Shown here in pieces: positions 17,720 through 25,605 of a stretch of 40,827 nucleotides of DNA; position 1 is the first letter of the stretch; every line of letters begins with the position of its first letter. A program made the position numbers and the translations under genes. This DNA comes from Muribaculaceae bacterium Isolate-013 (NCI) (GTDB taxonomy: Bacteria; Bacteroidota; Bacteroidia; Bacteroidales; Muribaculaceae): assembly GCA_004102785.1 (NCBI GenBank), contig SCEJ01000028.1:1-40827 (forward strand), written 5' to 3'. Under the pieces are notes generated by a model. The model searched no databases and was not told the DNA's origin. It worked only from the letters and a program-made list of their open reading frames with translations.

Positions 17720-18240
17720 CAACCGCCGGCACCGACATGAGGTTCAGATTCTGCCCCGACTGCGGGGCACCCCTTTCGGAGCGTGACCTGGGCGATGACA
17801 AAAATATACCCTGGTGCGGGGTATGCGGAAAACCTTGGTTTCCGCTTTTCGCCACGTGTGTGATAACACTCGTTCACAACAGCCGTGGAGAAGTACTTCT
17901 GCTTCACCAGGATTATATTTCCACCCGCTATGCCAACCTTGTAAGCGGCTATATGCAGCCAGGTGAGACAGCCGAGATAGCTGCCGCCCGTGAGGTCGAG
18001 GAGGAGACCGGAATAAAAATCAAATCGCTGCGTTACGCCGGAACCTACTGGTTTGGCAAAAAGCAGATGCTGATGATAGGTTTCATAGCAGAAGCCGGAG
18101 ATGACGCGCACATAGCCATCTCCTCCGAGGTCGACTCTGCCGGATGGTATCCGGCCGCCCGGGCTGTGGCTATGGTCCACCCGGCCGGCTCGGTATCGCA
18201 CACACTCTGCGACATCTATCTCGGCTCCATCACCGGGTAG
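17716..18240 (+). CDS. Zinc-ribbon NUDIX hydrolase
   Basis: 174 residues. An N-terminal zinc ribbon (FCPDCGAPL, then WCGVCGKPW: two CxxC pairs) precedes a NUDIX fold with the box GYMQPGETAEIAAAREVEEE matching Gx5Ex7REUxEExGU. The layout resembles NudC-type NAD/NADH pyrophosphatases, but the downstream SQPWPFP specificity motif is replaced by FGKKQMLMIGF, so the substrate may differ. Start ATG at 17716 overlaps the buk stop. Downstream terminator at 18276. Confidence 0.88.
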   Translation: MTTAGTDMRFRFCPDCGAPLSERDLGDDKNIPWCGVCGKPWFPLFATCVITLVHNSRGEVLLLHQDYISTRYANLVSGYMQPGETAEIAAAREVEEETGIKIKSLRYAGTYWFGKKQMLMIGFIAEAGDDAHIAISSEVDSAGWYPAARAVAMVHPAGSVSHTLCDIYLGSITG

Positions 18241-18275
18241 GGTTCATCTGTCTTATCATCCCGTCAGGAAACAAT

Positions 18276-18313
18276 CGGGCCGGCTGCATTTGCGGATGCA
18301 GCCGGCCCGGTTT
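18276..18313. terminator. Strong two-way terminator
   Basis: Perfect 14-bp GC-rich stem (18276-18289 with 18296-18309) around a 6-nt loop. It is placed between the convergent NUDIX gene and the last gene of the long minus-strand locus. T-tracts are short on both sides. Confidence 0.85.
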
Positions 18314-18334
18314 CTGTCTGTTGACAACAGTATG

Positions 18335-18964
18335 TTACTGCGCGAGCATACGGTTCACAACATTCTGCACTGCCCTGTAATTGTCGCCAAGGCGTGCGCG
18401 GCGCTCGTCGCCGTTGCCATAGTCACCGCGTATAACCTTTGCAGCCTCGGCCTCCAGATCAATCGACGGTGAAGCCGAAGGAGTGACGGCCGGCGACGGC
18501 TCAGTCTGAGGCTGCTGCGGCTCATATGGAGTGGCGGCAGCTTCAGCAGAGGCGGCGGAGGCGGCCGCATCCGCGGCTACACTGTCGGCAGCCTCTGTTT
18601 CCGTAGCTGCCTGATCCGAGGCATCATTTTCCGACTCATCGCAGGGTGCCGGAGCCTGAATCTGTTCCGCCTGCTGGGGCTGTTGTGCGGTCTTCTCGGC
18701 GGAGTCGCATCCTCTGATACAAGCAATTACAATCACCACAAGCACGATAATGGAGCAAATCCATATCCAGGTCATCCTCATCGGTTTGCCGGTTTCAGGG
18801 GGATCGGGCAACTCCATCGGGGGCACATTCTCCGGCTGCGGGTGCTGGTGCATGGAAGCCGCCTCCTGAGGGATTTCCTTTTCAAGGTCGAAACTGCGCT
18901 TCACCGGCTTCTCCAGGTCGAAATTACGACGGCTCTTTCTGTTGTTATCATTTTCCTGTGCCAT
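18335..18964 (-). CDS. Single-pass membrane protein with Cpl-7-like wall-binding end
   Basis: 209 residues: a charged cytoplasmic start with a doubled RxFDLEK motif (NFDLEKPVKRSFDLEK, residues 14-29), one transmembrane helix at about 64-84 (WIWICSIIVLVVIVIACI), a long Ala/Glu/Pro/Gln-rich spacer, and a C-terminal module KVIRGDYGNGDERRARLGDN followed by YRAVQNVVNRML. The last part matches the CW_7 repeat of Cpl-7-type lysozymes (VIxGxWGNGxxRxxRL...YxxVQxxVN), which binds cell wall. It would therefore tether the membrane to peptidoglycan. Last gene of the locus, 98 nt after terD-like. The doubled FDLEK motif may be a docking or phosphorylation site (inference). Confidence 0.72.
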   Translation of the reverse strand: MAQENDNNRKSRRNFDLEKPVKRSFDLEKEIPQEAASMHQHPQPENVPPMELPDPPETGKPMRMTWIWICSIIVLVVIVIACIRGCDSAEKTAQQPQQAEQIQAPAPCDESENDASDQAATETEAADSVAADAAASAASAEAAATPYEPQQPQTEPSPAVTPSASPSIDLEAEAAKVIRGDYGNGDERRARLGDNYRAVQNVVNRMLAQ

Positions 18965-19062
18965 GTTCAGTTGTTAGTGTAAAGTTTGAAATAGTTGAAA
19001 TGCAGGCGCTGCTGCACCTGTCATATCAACAAATCCGAATGGCAAAAAGATTAAAACGACCT

Positions 19063-19695
19063 TTATGTGTAGATATCGATAAGAGTCTGCATTCCGCCTT
19101 CATGGCCCTCTCCGAGAGCCACGAATTCCCAGTCGCCGTCGTCATTGACGGCAAGTTTTGCAACCTCCACGGCCGTTTCGCTCGAGAATTTCTCTTTCAG
19201 GTCGTAGCGGCACAGTTCCTCGCCGGTCACTTCGTTGACGATAGTGATTGACGGTTCGCGCACGATGCCGAAAGTCAGCCCGTTCTTGTCGCCATGATAT
19301 ATTGTTACACAGAAAACAATCTCGGATACCCCCGGCGACACCTTCGCCAGGTTCACATGCATGGTCTCGCCATCACCACCGCTGAGGTCATCGGCCGAGC
19401 CGAGTACCGAATTGTCAGCCGACACGGGCACTGTGATCGCCATCCATGCCTTTTTGTTACCGTGCACGGATTTGTTGAAGGGCTCGTAAACACCGGTTTC
19501 AGGATTCGCGCGCCGTTGCGAGTTATAGAACACGAAGTCGGCATCATCGCCAATCACGCCGTTGTCACCGGTCAGAAATGCAGAGGCATCAAGGTCCGCC
19601 CCTGATTTCCAGTTAAGGTCAACACGGATTTTCTCAAGATCGCTCTCTTTGCTTAGCGAGAAGCGGTCACCTTTTTCAATCTGGAATCTTGCCAT
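19063..19695 (-). CDS. TerD-family calcium-binding stress protein
   Basis: 210-residue cytoplasmic protein of the TerD/TerZ/CABP family. The start MARFQIEKGDRFSLSK and the core VDLNWKSGADLDASAFLTG with DADFVFYNSQ are diagnostic; the acidic clusters around residues 35-53 and the SGGDGE segment are the family's calcium-binding positions. A second strand set (EIVFCVTIYHGD) completes the fold. ATG at 19695 chosen; the longer frame to 19770 runs into the upstream gene. It lies 10 nt after the small ASKHA gene. No terA, terB or terC is present, so this is TerD used as a part of another system rather than a tellurite operon. Confidence 0.92.
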   Translation of the reverse strand: MARFQIEKGDRFSLSKESDLEKIRVDLNWKSGADLDASAFLTGDNGVIGDDADFVFYNSQRRANPETGVYEPFNKSVHGNKKAWMAITVPVSADNSVLGSADDLSGGDGETMHVNLAKVSPGVSEIVFCVTIYHGDKNGLTFGIVREPSITIVNEVTGEELCRYDLKEKFSSETAVEVAKLAVNDDGDWEFVALGEGHEGGMQTLIDIYT

Positions 19696-19705
19696 AGTGT
19701 AAAAA

Positions 19706-21589
19706 TCAGAGATTTGAATATTTGAGTATAAGTTGGTCAATGTCAGCGACGTCCAGTCCGGCCTGCACATAAAGCGCCCTGGCGTTGCCGAGGGTGTTCA
19801 GGGCTGTCGGTGCCATAGCGTGGGTGGCCATGTTTGCCTGGCTGCGCAGGCGGGTTACATCGCGGCTTACATTAATGAGTTTCGTGCAGAGTTCGGCCAT
19901 AGCGCTGTTGCGCTCAAGGGCGAATTTACGCTTGGCCTCCATGAAACGTCCGGCTTTCATCAGTTCTGTTGCCGGTGCGTCGGGCGATACTGCCGGCCGC
20001 ACAACGGATGGAGCCTGCGACGCCGGAGCCGGCCGGGGTGTGGCCGGAGCTCTAAACCGCCCTGCCGTCTGCTCCATGAAGCCGGAGAACCTGCGGGCCG
20101 CTTCACCTGAAGTCTGCCCCACCGAATCGGATAGTTTGCGGGCCGCTTCACCTGAAGTCTGCTCCAGAGAGTCTGAGAGCTTGCGGGCAGCATCGCCGGC
20201 TTTTTTCACCAGGTCAAGGAGACTTTTCTTGTTGACACGCGTGACAGTGCGGTCATCAGCCTCCACAAGGCGTGCCTTCCAGTCATCGATCCAATGGTTA
20301 AGTTCGTCATTAAACTCCGATATGCCTGCGATTTTCAGGCCGTCCTTCAGCGTTTCGACCATCTCTATGGCCGCCTTGTAGTTGAAGTTCGGCTGGCGCG
20401 CCTTTGCTTTTGCTTCTGCCAGACGGATACGCTTCTCACGGCTCCAATAGCGGTACTTCTCGTCCGACATCGGTGCGTCGGGTACAGACATCGGTGCGCT
20501 CGGCACTGTCGCTCCGACCGGCCGCACTATGTTCGGGCGTGCCGAGATTATATAGTCGAGTATTGTATCACGCACACTCTCGCCGGTGTCGCCCTGCAAT
20601 TCCAACAGTTCACTGAAGAATGGGTTCAACTGGCTGCGGAAAAATTCGTTGCAGGTGTTCTCGCCCTTCAGTATCGCTGTGGTGGATTCGGGTGCCAGCC
20701 CCATGTCGTCGAGCATGATTCGCAGCCGTGTGCGCAGATCAGCATCGGCGCTGAGCGCCACGGCGGCCTTGGTGAGATATGCCTGGCCTGAAGTTCCGTC
20801 GGAAACGGTGATACGCACCGAAGCCGAAACCTTGCCGCTGTCAATAAACGCGCGCGCCTCCTCTTCGATATTTTGCAGGTCGATATCGCTGAACTCCACC
20901 CATGGATTATCCTTCTGTATATCGCCTTTTATTATTCCGATAGCCTTGACAAGCCGGGGGTCGCCCCCCTTCCCCTTGAGACACGCACGCCGCGGCTGCT
21001 CGTTGGAGTATTCACGGGTAGAATATGCCGTGCAGTAAAGGTCGGTGCCGTCCGACATTATCATCACCACGCTGTTATGCCTGATTTGGCGCTGAACAGC
21101 GTTTATGGCCAGCCGGTTGTAGTCAATTTCCCTGAGATTGCCGTAGCCTCCGGCCCTGAGCAGTTCGAGCACATAATCGCGTTCGCCGTCAGTGATATCC
21201 GGCCCGAAATTCAGAAATACAGGCATCCCGGCGCGGTTGGTCTCAAGATCACCGGCACGATTGAACAGAGTGTTCTTCAAGAACCTTTTCAGGCATGCCT
21301 CTATCGCATGGAAAAGCAACTTCTCATAGGAGTATTTCGTGCCGTTATAATCGAACACCCCATCCGTACGGGCCAGGGAGAAGATGTCGGAGAAAGCCCC
21401 CTCTACCCCGCGCCGGGCAGCGACAGCCGCATCCTCGCCTACCTCAATCTGCGAGCCATGGCAATATACGGCCAGCGGTGCAGGCCACACCCCGTCGAAG
21501 GTGCGCAGCCTGCGGTCGTCGCTGTCGTCGCGATAGTAGTGGAAAGCTATCGTGGTGTGGGTTATGGATATTACAACGTAATATTTCAT
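19706..21589 (-). CDS. Degenerate Hsp70/actin-fold (ASKHA-like) protein with coiled repeat tail
   Basis: 627 residues. It opens MKYYVVISITHTTIAFHYY, a strand-turn-strand like phosphate-1 of the Hsp70/actin fold but lacking the usual DxGTT glycines. VVMIMSDGTDLYCTAYS at about residue 180 resembles a weakened phosphate-2 loop, and MPVFLNFGPDITDGERDYVL resembles the region before it. Later parts are helical (DEKYRYWSREKRIRLAEAKA) and include three 15-residue repeats of the form AARKLSDSLEQTSGE. Probably an inactive or modified partner of the large ASKHA protein, whose TGA overlaps this ATG (21586-21589). The nucleotide-binding claim is inference from fold pattern only. Confidence 0.6.
   Translation of the reverse strand: MKYYVVISITHTTIAFHYYRDDSDDRRLRTFDGVWPAPLAVYCHGSQIEVGEDAAVAARRGVEGAFSDIFSLARTDGVFDYNGTKYSYEKLLFHAIEACLKRFLKNTLFNRAGDLETNRAGMPVFLNFGPDITDGERDYVLELLRAGGYGNLREIDYNRLAINAVQRQIRHNSVVMIMSDGTDLYCTAYSTREYSNEQPRRACLKGKGGDPRLVKAIGIIKGDIQKDNPWVEFSDIDLQNIEEEARAFIDSGKVSASVRITVSDGTSGQAYLTKAAVALSADADLRTRLRIMLDDMGLAPESTTAILKGENTCNEFFRSQLNPFFSELLELQGDTGESVRDTILDYIISARPNIVRPVGATVPSAPMSVPDAPMSDEKYRYWSREKRIRLAEAKAKARQPNFNYKAAIEMVETLKDGLKIAGISEFNDELNHWIDDWKARLVEADDRTVTRVNKKSLLDLVKKAGDAARKLSDSLEQTSGEAARKLSDSVGQTSGEAARRFSGFMEQTAGRFRAPATPRPAPASQAPSVVRPAVSPDAPATELMKAGRFMEAKRKFALERNSAMAELCTKLINVSRDVTRLRSQANMATHAMAPTALNTLGNARALYVQAGLDVADIDQLILKYSNL
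20093..20180 (-). repeat. 45-bp in-frame repeats in the small ASKHA gene
   Basis: The segment GCGGGCCGCTTCACCTGAAG recurs at a 45-bp interval and a third, diverged copy precedes it in the reading direction. It encodes three copies of AARxxSxxxEQTxGE, a heptad-like amphipathic helix. Confidence 0.7.
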
Positions 21590-24500
21590 CGTCTGCTTAG
21601 ATTCGGAATAAGGTAGTTGTCGTAGAACTTCATACCTTCGAGGATAATAATCGGCGCTACGAAGTCGAATTTGCCCTTGTGTTCGCGCTCCTTGTCGGCC
21701 GCCTGCTCGAACTCGGCGAGATTCTTTATGTAGCCGTCGATGTTCATATTGCGGAAACCTTCCATGAACACCTCCACCGGCATATTGAATCCCATCTTTG
21801 AGGCTGCTGTGTAGAACAGTTCGGCGAAGGCCATGAAACGCGGACAGGCGCATTTGCCGAAACCAGGCTGCGGAGCCTTGAAATATCGCCCGATATGCTT
21901 CATCATCAGCGGCGTCACACCGTTGTCGGCCTCAAGAGGGAGCTGGGTGTTGTCAGGACGCACAATCGAGAAACCGTCTTCGCCGATAATCTCGATCACA
22001 ACCTCGTCGCGCGGCACAAACAGGCGGTTATTGTTTGCCGCAAGCCCTTTGGAAACTTCATATTTCACATCGGGAGACGACTGTTTGGAAAGGTTGATAC
22101 GCGGCCAGTCGGCCAGCATCTGATACATCGCCTGCTCGCCGCCGAGCCCGAGCATGAACATACGCACATAATATTCGTTGGCCAGTTCATACTGGCTGGT
22201 GGTGCTGAACCACTCGAATATGCGCGCACCCTTGCCGGCGAACACCACCTGAACAACCGGTTTGCCGGTCCACGCACAGTCGGGGCTCTTTGACACCTCG
22301 CGGATAAGCTTTGCGGCAATCTGCCCGGCGTAGAAGGTGATGAGGCCGGTCACATACAGATTCACGCTCATAAGCTCGGGGCAGCGGGCGGCTATCTGCT
22401 TGTAGAAATCCGGCAGTTGCTCAGGCTTTAGACGGTCAACTATCTGCTCGAAGAAATATGGCGCCATATCAGGCTTGTAGACGCGCGGCCCCTTGTTGAG
22501 CCCCATCACCGACAGGCCGAAGCGCGAGCATATATCCTTGAGCACACTCTCGAAATTGGGAGCGAACTCAGTAGCCGCCGCAACCCTCTGCGCTGCGAAA
22601 CGGATGGAATTCTGCTTTATCATCGTTGTGCCCTGCTTCAGGCGGCATATGGCAGAGAAGTCGGTAGTGCTGCCTCCGATATCGAAACAGAGAGTAAGTT
22701 TATCGCCGGTATCTGCCTCCTTGGCCTTGACGAGATACGACGCCACGGCGCAAGCTTCCGTAAGGGAACGGTCATCAGGCAACGGAATCGGATTGAACGA
22801 AACCGGTTTATTGTTGTCGTCAGGCATGAAGTCGGGTATCTCCGGCTCTGCAGCCTGCGCCGGCTGTGCAAACCCTGACGGGGCACTGCCGAATCCGGCA
22901 TGCTCCTGCGGCTGGCTGCCACCGAACGTACCCGAACCAAAAACTCCACTGCCGAATGGTCCGCCGAAACCGGCGGATTCGTCAGATCCGGCTGCGACCG
23001 GTCTTTCCGAAGCGCTGTCGGCTGAGGCATCGCCGAACGCTCTGCCGAACGCTCCTCCGAAAGCACCGGAGCCTAAACCGCTGCCAAACGCTCCCGAGCC
23101 GAACGCTCCGGAGCCGAACGGAGAGTTGTCGCCTTTTCCGGCAAACACTCCGCCGTCAGCGGCACCTATCATGCCGCTGCGGTGCGGCCGCACATCAAGA
23201 ACTATTTTATTTCGGTTTTCATCCACAACAGGCGATATATCCTTAAGCGAATCCCATATTATGCGATAGGAATTAAGCAGATTGTCCCCCATCGAGGACG
23301 GATAGGACCATTTCATTGTCACCGGCACAACCCCCTCGTGGAACATCTGCGCATACACATGCAGCATCAGCGAACGGAGGAACGCCTCCTTGTGCGACTT
23401 GTCGATTTCCTGGTCACTCCACTTCATGTTATGGATCTGCGTCACATCGCCACAACCTGGGAATTTGAGTTTGATTTCCTTTTCCTCCACACCCGATACG
23501 GGCAGGTTATTGGAGAAACTCGGAAAACCGCCTTTCACTTCGCGGGCCATCATGCGGTTGTTGTCGCCCTCGTCGTCAACTCTCAGGCGCCGCGAGTCAT
23601 GTAGTGTGAGCACACTCTTTATGGCGTTTGACGCGATTTCGCCGTTCTGGAAAAAGAAAATCTGTTTCTCTTTCGGATTAGATATGTCACCGTCAGTGGC
23701 CGACGACAGCAGCGACACGCGATGGTTCCTGAATTCAAGCCCTTTCAGCTCGCTGTTATCCTTGTCGTAATAGGCCACAGAGGTGTTGGTGCTTCCGAAA
23801 TCGACACCGAGGCTGGCATTGCGCAGATTCACCTCTGTGCCGATTCCGTTGTAAGGCAACCCGGTGTTGCGGTCGGAGGAATAGTTTATCACAAGGAATC
23901 CACCCTCCTTCTGTGTCTGCGACAGCAGGCGCACCCCCTTGAACGGGAGATCCGACTCATATATCTCATATTTATACGAGTTGTCGGCCACACGGTTATC
24001 AGCTCCAACAAGGAGCGATGATTTCACAATCGGACGCCCCAGCGAGTCGGTGGGGTTTGTCATCTGACCGTCCTGGGCCAGGTATATCGGCTCGGAATTC
24101 GAGTCAAGCAATATGCAACTGCAGTCAGTGGCATCGTCAGCCACGAATGGCATTGCCCTATAAGGATGCTCCACGCTCTGGGCATTATGGGGCATCTCGC
24201 TGTAAAGGAAATAACGGGTCCAGTGACGCGATATGAAATCGGGCCACAGTATGAGGTCCTTCTTGTTTATTGCCTTGTCGGGCCGCACCGTATACGACTC
24301 TTTGAACGGACGGCGCTGCCCCTCGTTGGTGACAAGCGTGAGAGTAACCTCGAGGTTGTTCTCAAGCGCCTCCTCGTCATATACCGCCGTAAGGGTGGAG
24401 CGCAGGCTGTTTCCCTGCGGCGACACACCGGCGACGGCCCCGATATTACGACCGAACACATTCAGCCCCATCGCGCTCAGCGGGAGCGCAAAATAAGCAT

Positions 24501-25587
24501 ACTCCTCCGGCGACTGTTTTTTGGGAGCTTTGAGCACGTATACCGGCAGGTGGGCAAGGAGCCCGGGATTGCGGTCGTAAGTCTCGTCGAGCACGATGCG
24601 CGCTATTTCGCTGTCTTTGGGAAGAAGCGCCTTCTTCGGGTCGAAAGCGATATAGCCTTCAGTCGGATTAATTGTCAGAGAGCCATCCTTGCCGTAAAGC
24701 TGGTCCTTGAAGTTGAATACAAAGGAGAACGGCTCGTCGAAAGCGGCGTCGACCGGAGGGATACTTTTGCCGTCGAGCGAATATCCGTGGCTCTGGGCAT
24801 AGGCGGCAATCTCTTTGTGCCAGTCGGTGAGATTGTTGAGCAGATTGTTAAACGACGGCCTTATCGAAGCGTCAAGCTCCTGATAATAATTCTGCACACG
24901 CCCGATGTTATTGATAACATGCCCTACGTAGGCATAGAGCGCCCGGGTCTGGTCCTCATCCATATCGGCAAGGAGCGGGTCGATGAATTTACCCGTCTGC
25001 GGGTCGATCCACGGCCTCATCGAAGGATTCACCCGGTATCCGACCGATGTGAAAAGGAATGTCTCGGGTGAAGTGCCGCCTACAACCTTGCCGTCATATT
25101 TCACAATATTTATAAACGGCACCTGGCGTGCGGTGCTGTTTGACGGGGCACACCACAACGGCGCGCGCTCCAGCAGCATGTTGCCGAAAGCGCCGAGCGG
25201 CTCGTAGATATTCTCGGTCTCCCTCACATCCTTGCCGTCGTGATAGGCCAGGTCTATGCGGCGTACCTGGAACTTCGGATAATCCAGAGCCAGGGCGGCT
25301 ATAAAGCCCCTCCATTCTTTCACGAGAGCCTCATAGTAGCGGTTCAGGCCTGAGACTGACGCCGACGATGATTTGCCGGTGCGGTCAAGCGCAGCCTTGA
25401 AAAGGTCCAGGCGGGCGAAAGCGGTGGGTATGCCGGATACGATATCTCCTACATTGGTTGTGGCCTTTAGCGCGGGGGTCACTATGTCGCGCACAAAGAC
25501 AGGCATATTAAGAAGCTGCGACCACTTGCCGGATTCACCGGTAGGAAGGCCGGCCGTAGAGTCTATAACGATAGGTCTATTTGCCAT
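21586..25587 (-). CDS. Very large Hsp70-like ASKHA ATPase, possibly SrfB-related
   Basis: 1333 residues. The first roughly 590 are a large unrecognised region (MANRPIVIDSTAGLPTGESG at the start). An Hsp70/actin ATPase core follows: phosphate-1 LGVDFGSTNTSVAYYD near residue 590, phosphate-2 LCFDIGGSTTDFSAICRL near 965, and adenosine motif VQVVFAGKGARIFEWF near 1115. Between phosphate-1 and phosphate-2 lies a Gly/Ser/Phe/Pro-rich low-complexity insert (about 815-920, FGSGAFGSG-type repeats). The layout and the intact motifs recall SrfB-family proteins, an annotation I hold loosely. It starts 18 nt after the tubulin-like gene and overlaps the next gene by four bases, so three proteins are probably made together. 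Confidence 0.8.
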   Translation of the reverse strand: MANRPIVIDSTAGLPTGESGKWSQLLNMPVFVRDIVTPALKATTNVGDIVSGIPTAFARLDLFKAALDRTGKSSSASVSGLNRYYEALVKEWRGFIAALALDYPKFQVRRIDLAYHDGKDVRETENIYEPLGAFGNMLLERAPLWCAPSNSTARQVPFINIVKYDGKVVGGTSPETFLFTSVGYRVNPSMRPWIDPQTGKFIDPLLADMDEDQTRALYAYVGHVINNIGRVQNYYQELDASIRPSFNNLLNNLTDWHKEIAAYAQSHGYSLDGKSIPPVDAAFDEPFSFVFNFKDQLYGKDGSLTINPTEGYIAFDPKKALLPKDSEIARIVLDETYDRNPGLLAHLPVYVLKAPKKQSPEEYAYFALPLSAMGLNVFGRNIGAVAGVSPQGNSLRSTLTAVYDEEALENNLEVTLTLVTNEGQRRPFKESYTVRPDKAINKKDLILWPDFISRHWTRYFLYSEMPHNAQSVEHPYRAMPFVADDATDCSCILLDSNSEPIYLAQDGQMTNPTDSLGRPIVKSSLLVGADNRVADNSYKYEIYESDLPFKGVRLLSQTQKEGGFLVINYSSDRNTGLPYNGIGTEVNLRNASLGVDFGSTNTSVAYYDKDNSELKGLEFRNHRVSLLSSATDGDISNPKEKQIFFFQNGEIASNAIKSVLTLHDSRRLRVDDEGDNNRMMAREVKGGFPSFSNNLPVSGVEEKEIKLKFPGCGDVTQIHNMKWSDQEIDKSHKEAFLRSLMLHVYAQMFHEGVVPVTMKWSYPSSMGDNLLNSYRIIWDSLKDISPVVDENRNKIVLDVRPHRSGMIGAADGGVFAGKGDNSPFGSGAFGSGAFGSGLGSGAFGGAFGRAFGDASADSASERPVAAGSDESAGFGGPFGSGVFGSGTFGGSQPQEHAGFGSAPSGFAQPAQAAEPEIPDFMPDDNNKPVSFNPIPLPDDRSLTEACAVASYLVKAKEADTGDKLTLCFDIGGSTTDFSAICRLKQGTTMIKQNSIRFAAQRVAAATEFAPNFESVLKDICSRFGLSVMGLNKGPRVYKPDMAPYFFEQIVDRLKPEQLPDFYKQIAARCPELMSVNLYVTGLITFYAGQIAAKLIREVSKSPDCAWTGKPVVQVVFAGKGARIFEWFSTTSQYELANEYYVRMFMLGLGGEQAMYQMLADWPRINLSKQSSPDVKYEVSKGLAANNNRLFVPRDEVVIEIIGEDGFSIVRPDNTQLPLEADNGVTPLMMKHIGRYFKAPQPGFGKCACPRFMAFAELFYTAASKMGFNMPVEVFMEGFRNMNIDGYIKNLAEFEQAADKEREHKGKFDFVAPIIILEGMKFYDNYLIPNLSRR
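22860..23130 (-). repeat. FGSG low-complexity insert inside the ASKHA gene
   Basis: Short direct repeats (for example CCGAACGCTCC and close variants) encode FGSGAFGSG-like units in the middle of an ATPase core. The tract resembles FG-type disordered, possibly phase-separating sequence. Exact copy number may vary between strains. Confidence 0.7.
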
Positions 25588-25605
25588 TTCAGAACTCTTA
25601 AAAGG

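Noticed and set aside
19063-19695. Classical tellurite resistance operon
   Set aside because: Only TerD is present. TerA, TerB, TerC and other TerD paralogues are missing and the neighbours are of other families.
20093-20180. Possible CRISPR-like or integron repeats
   Set aside because: The repeats are in frame, few, contiguous and encode a helical protein repeat; no unique spacers.
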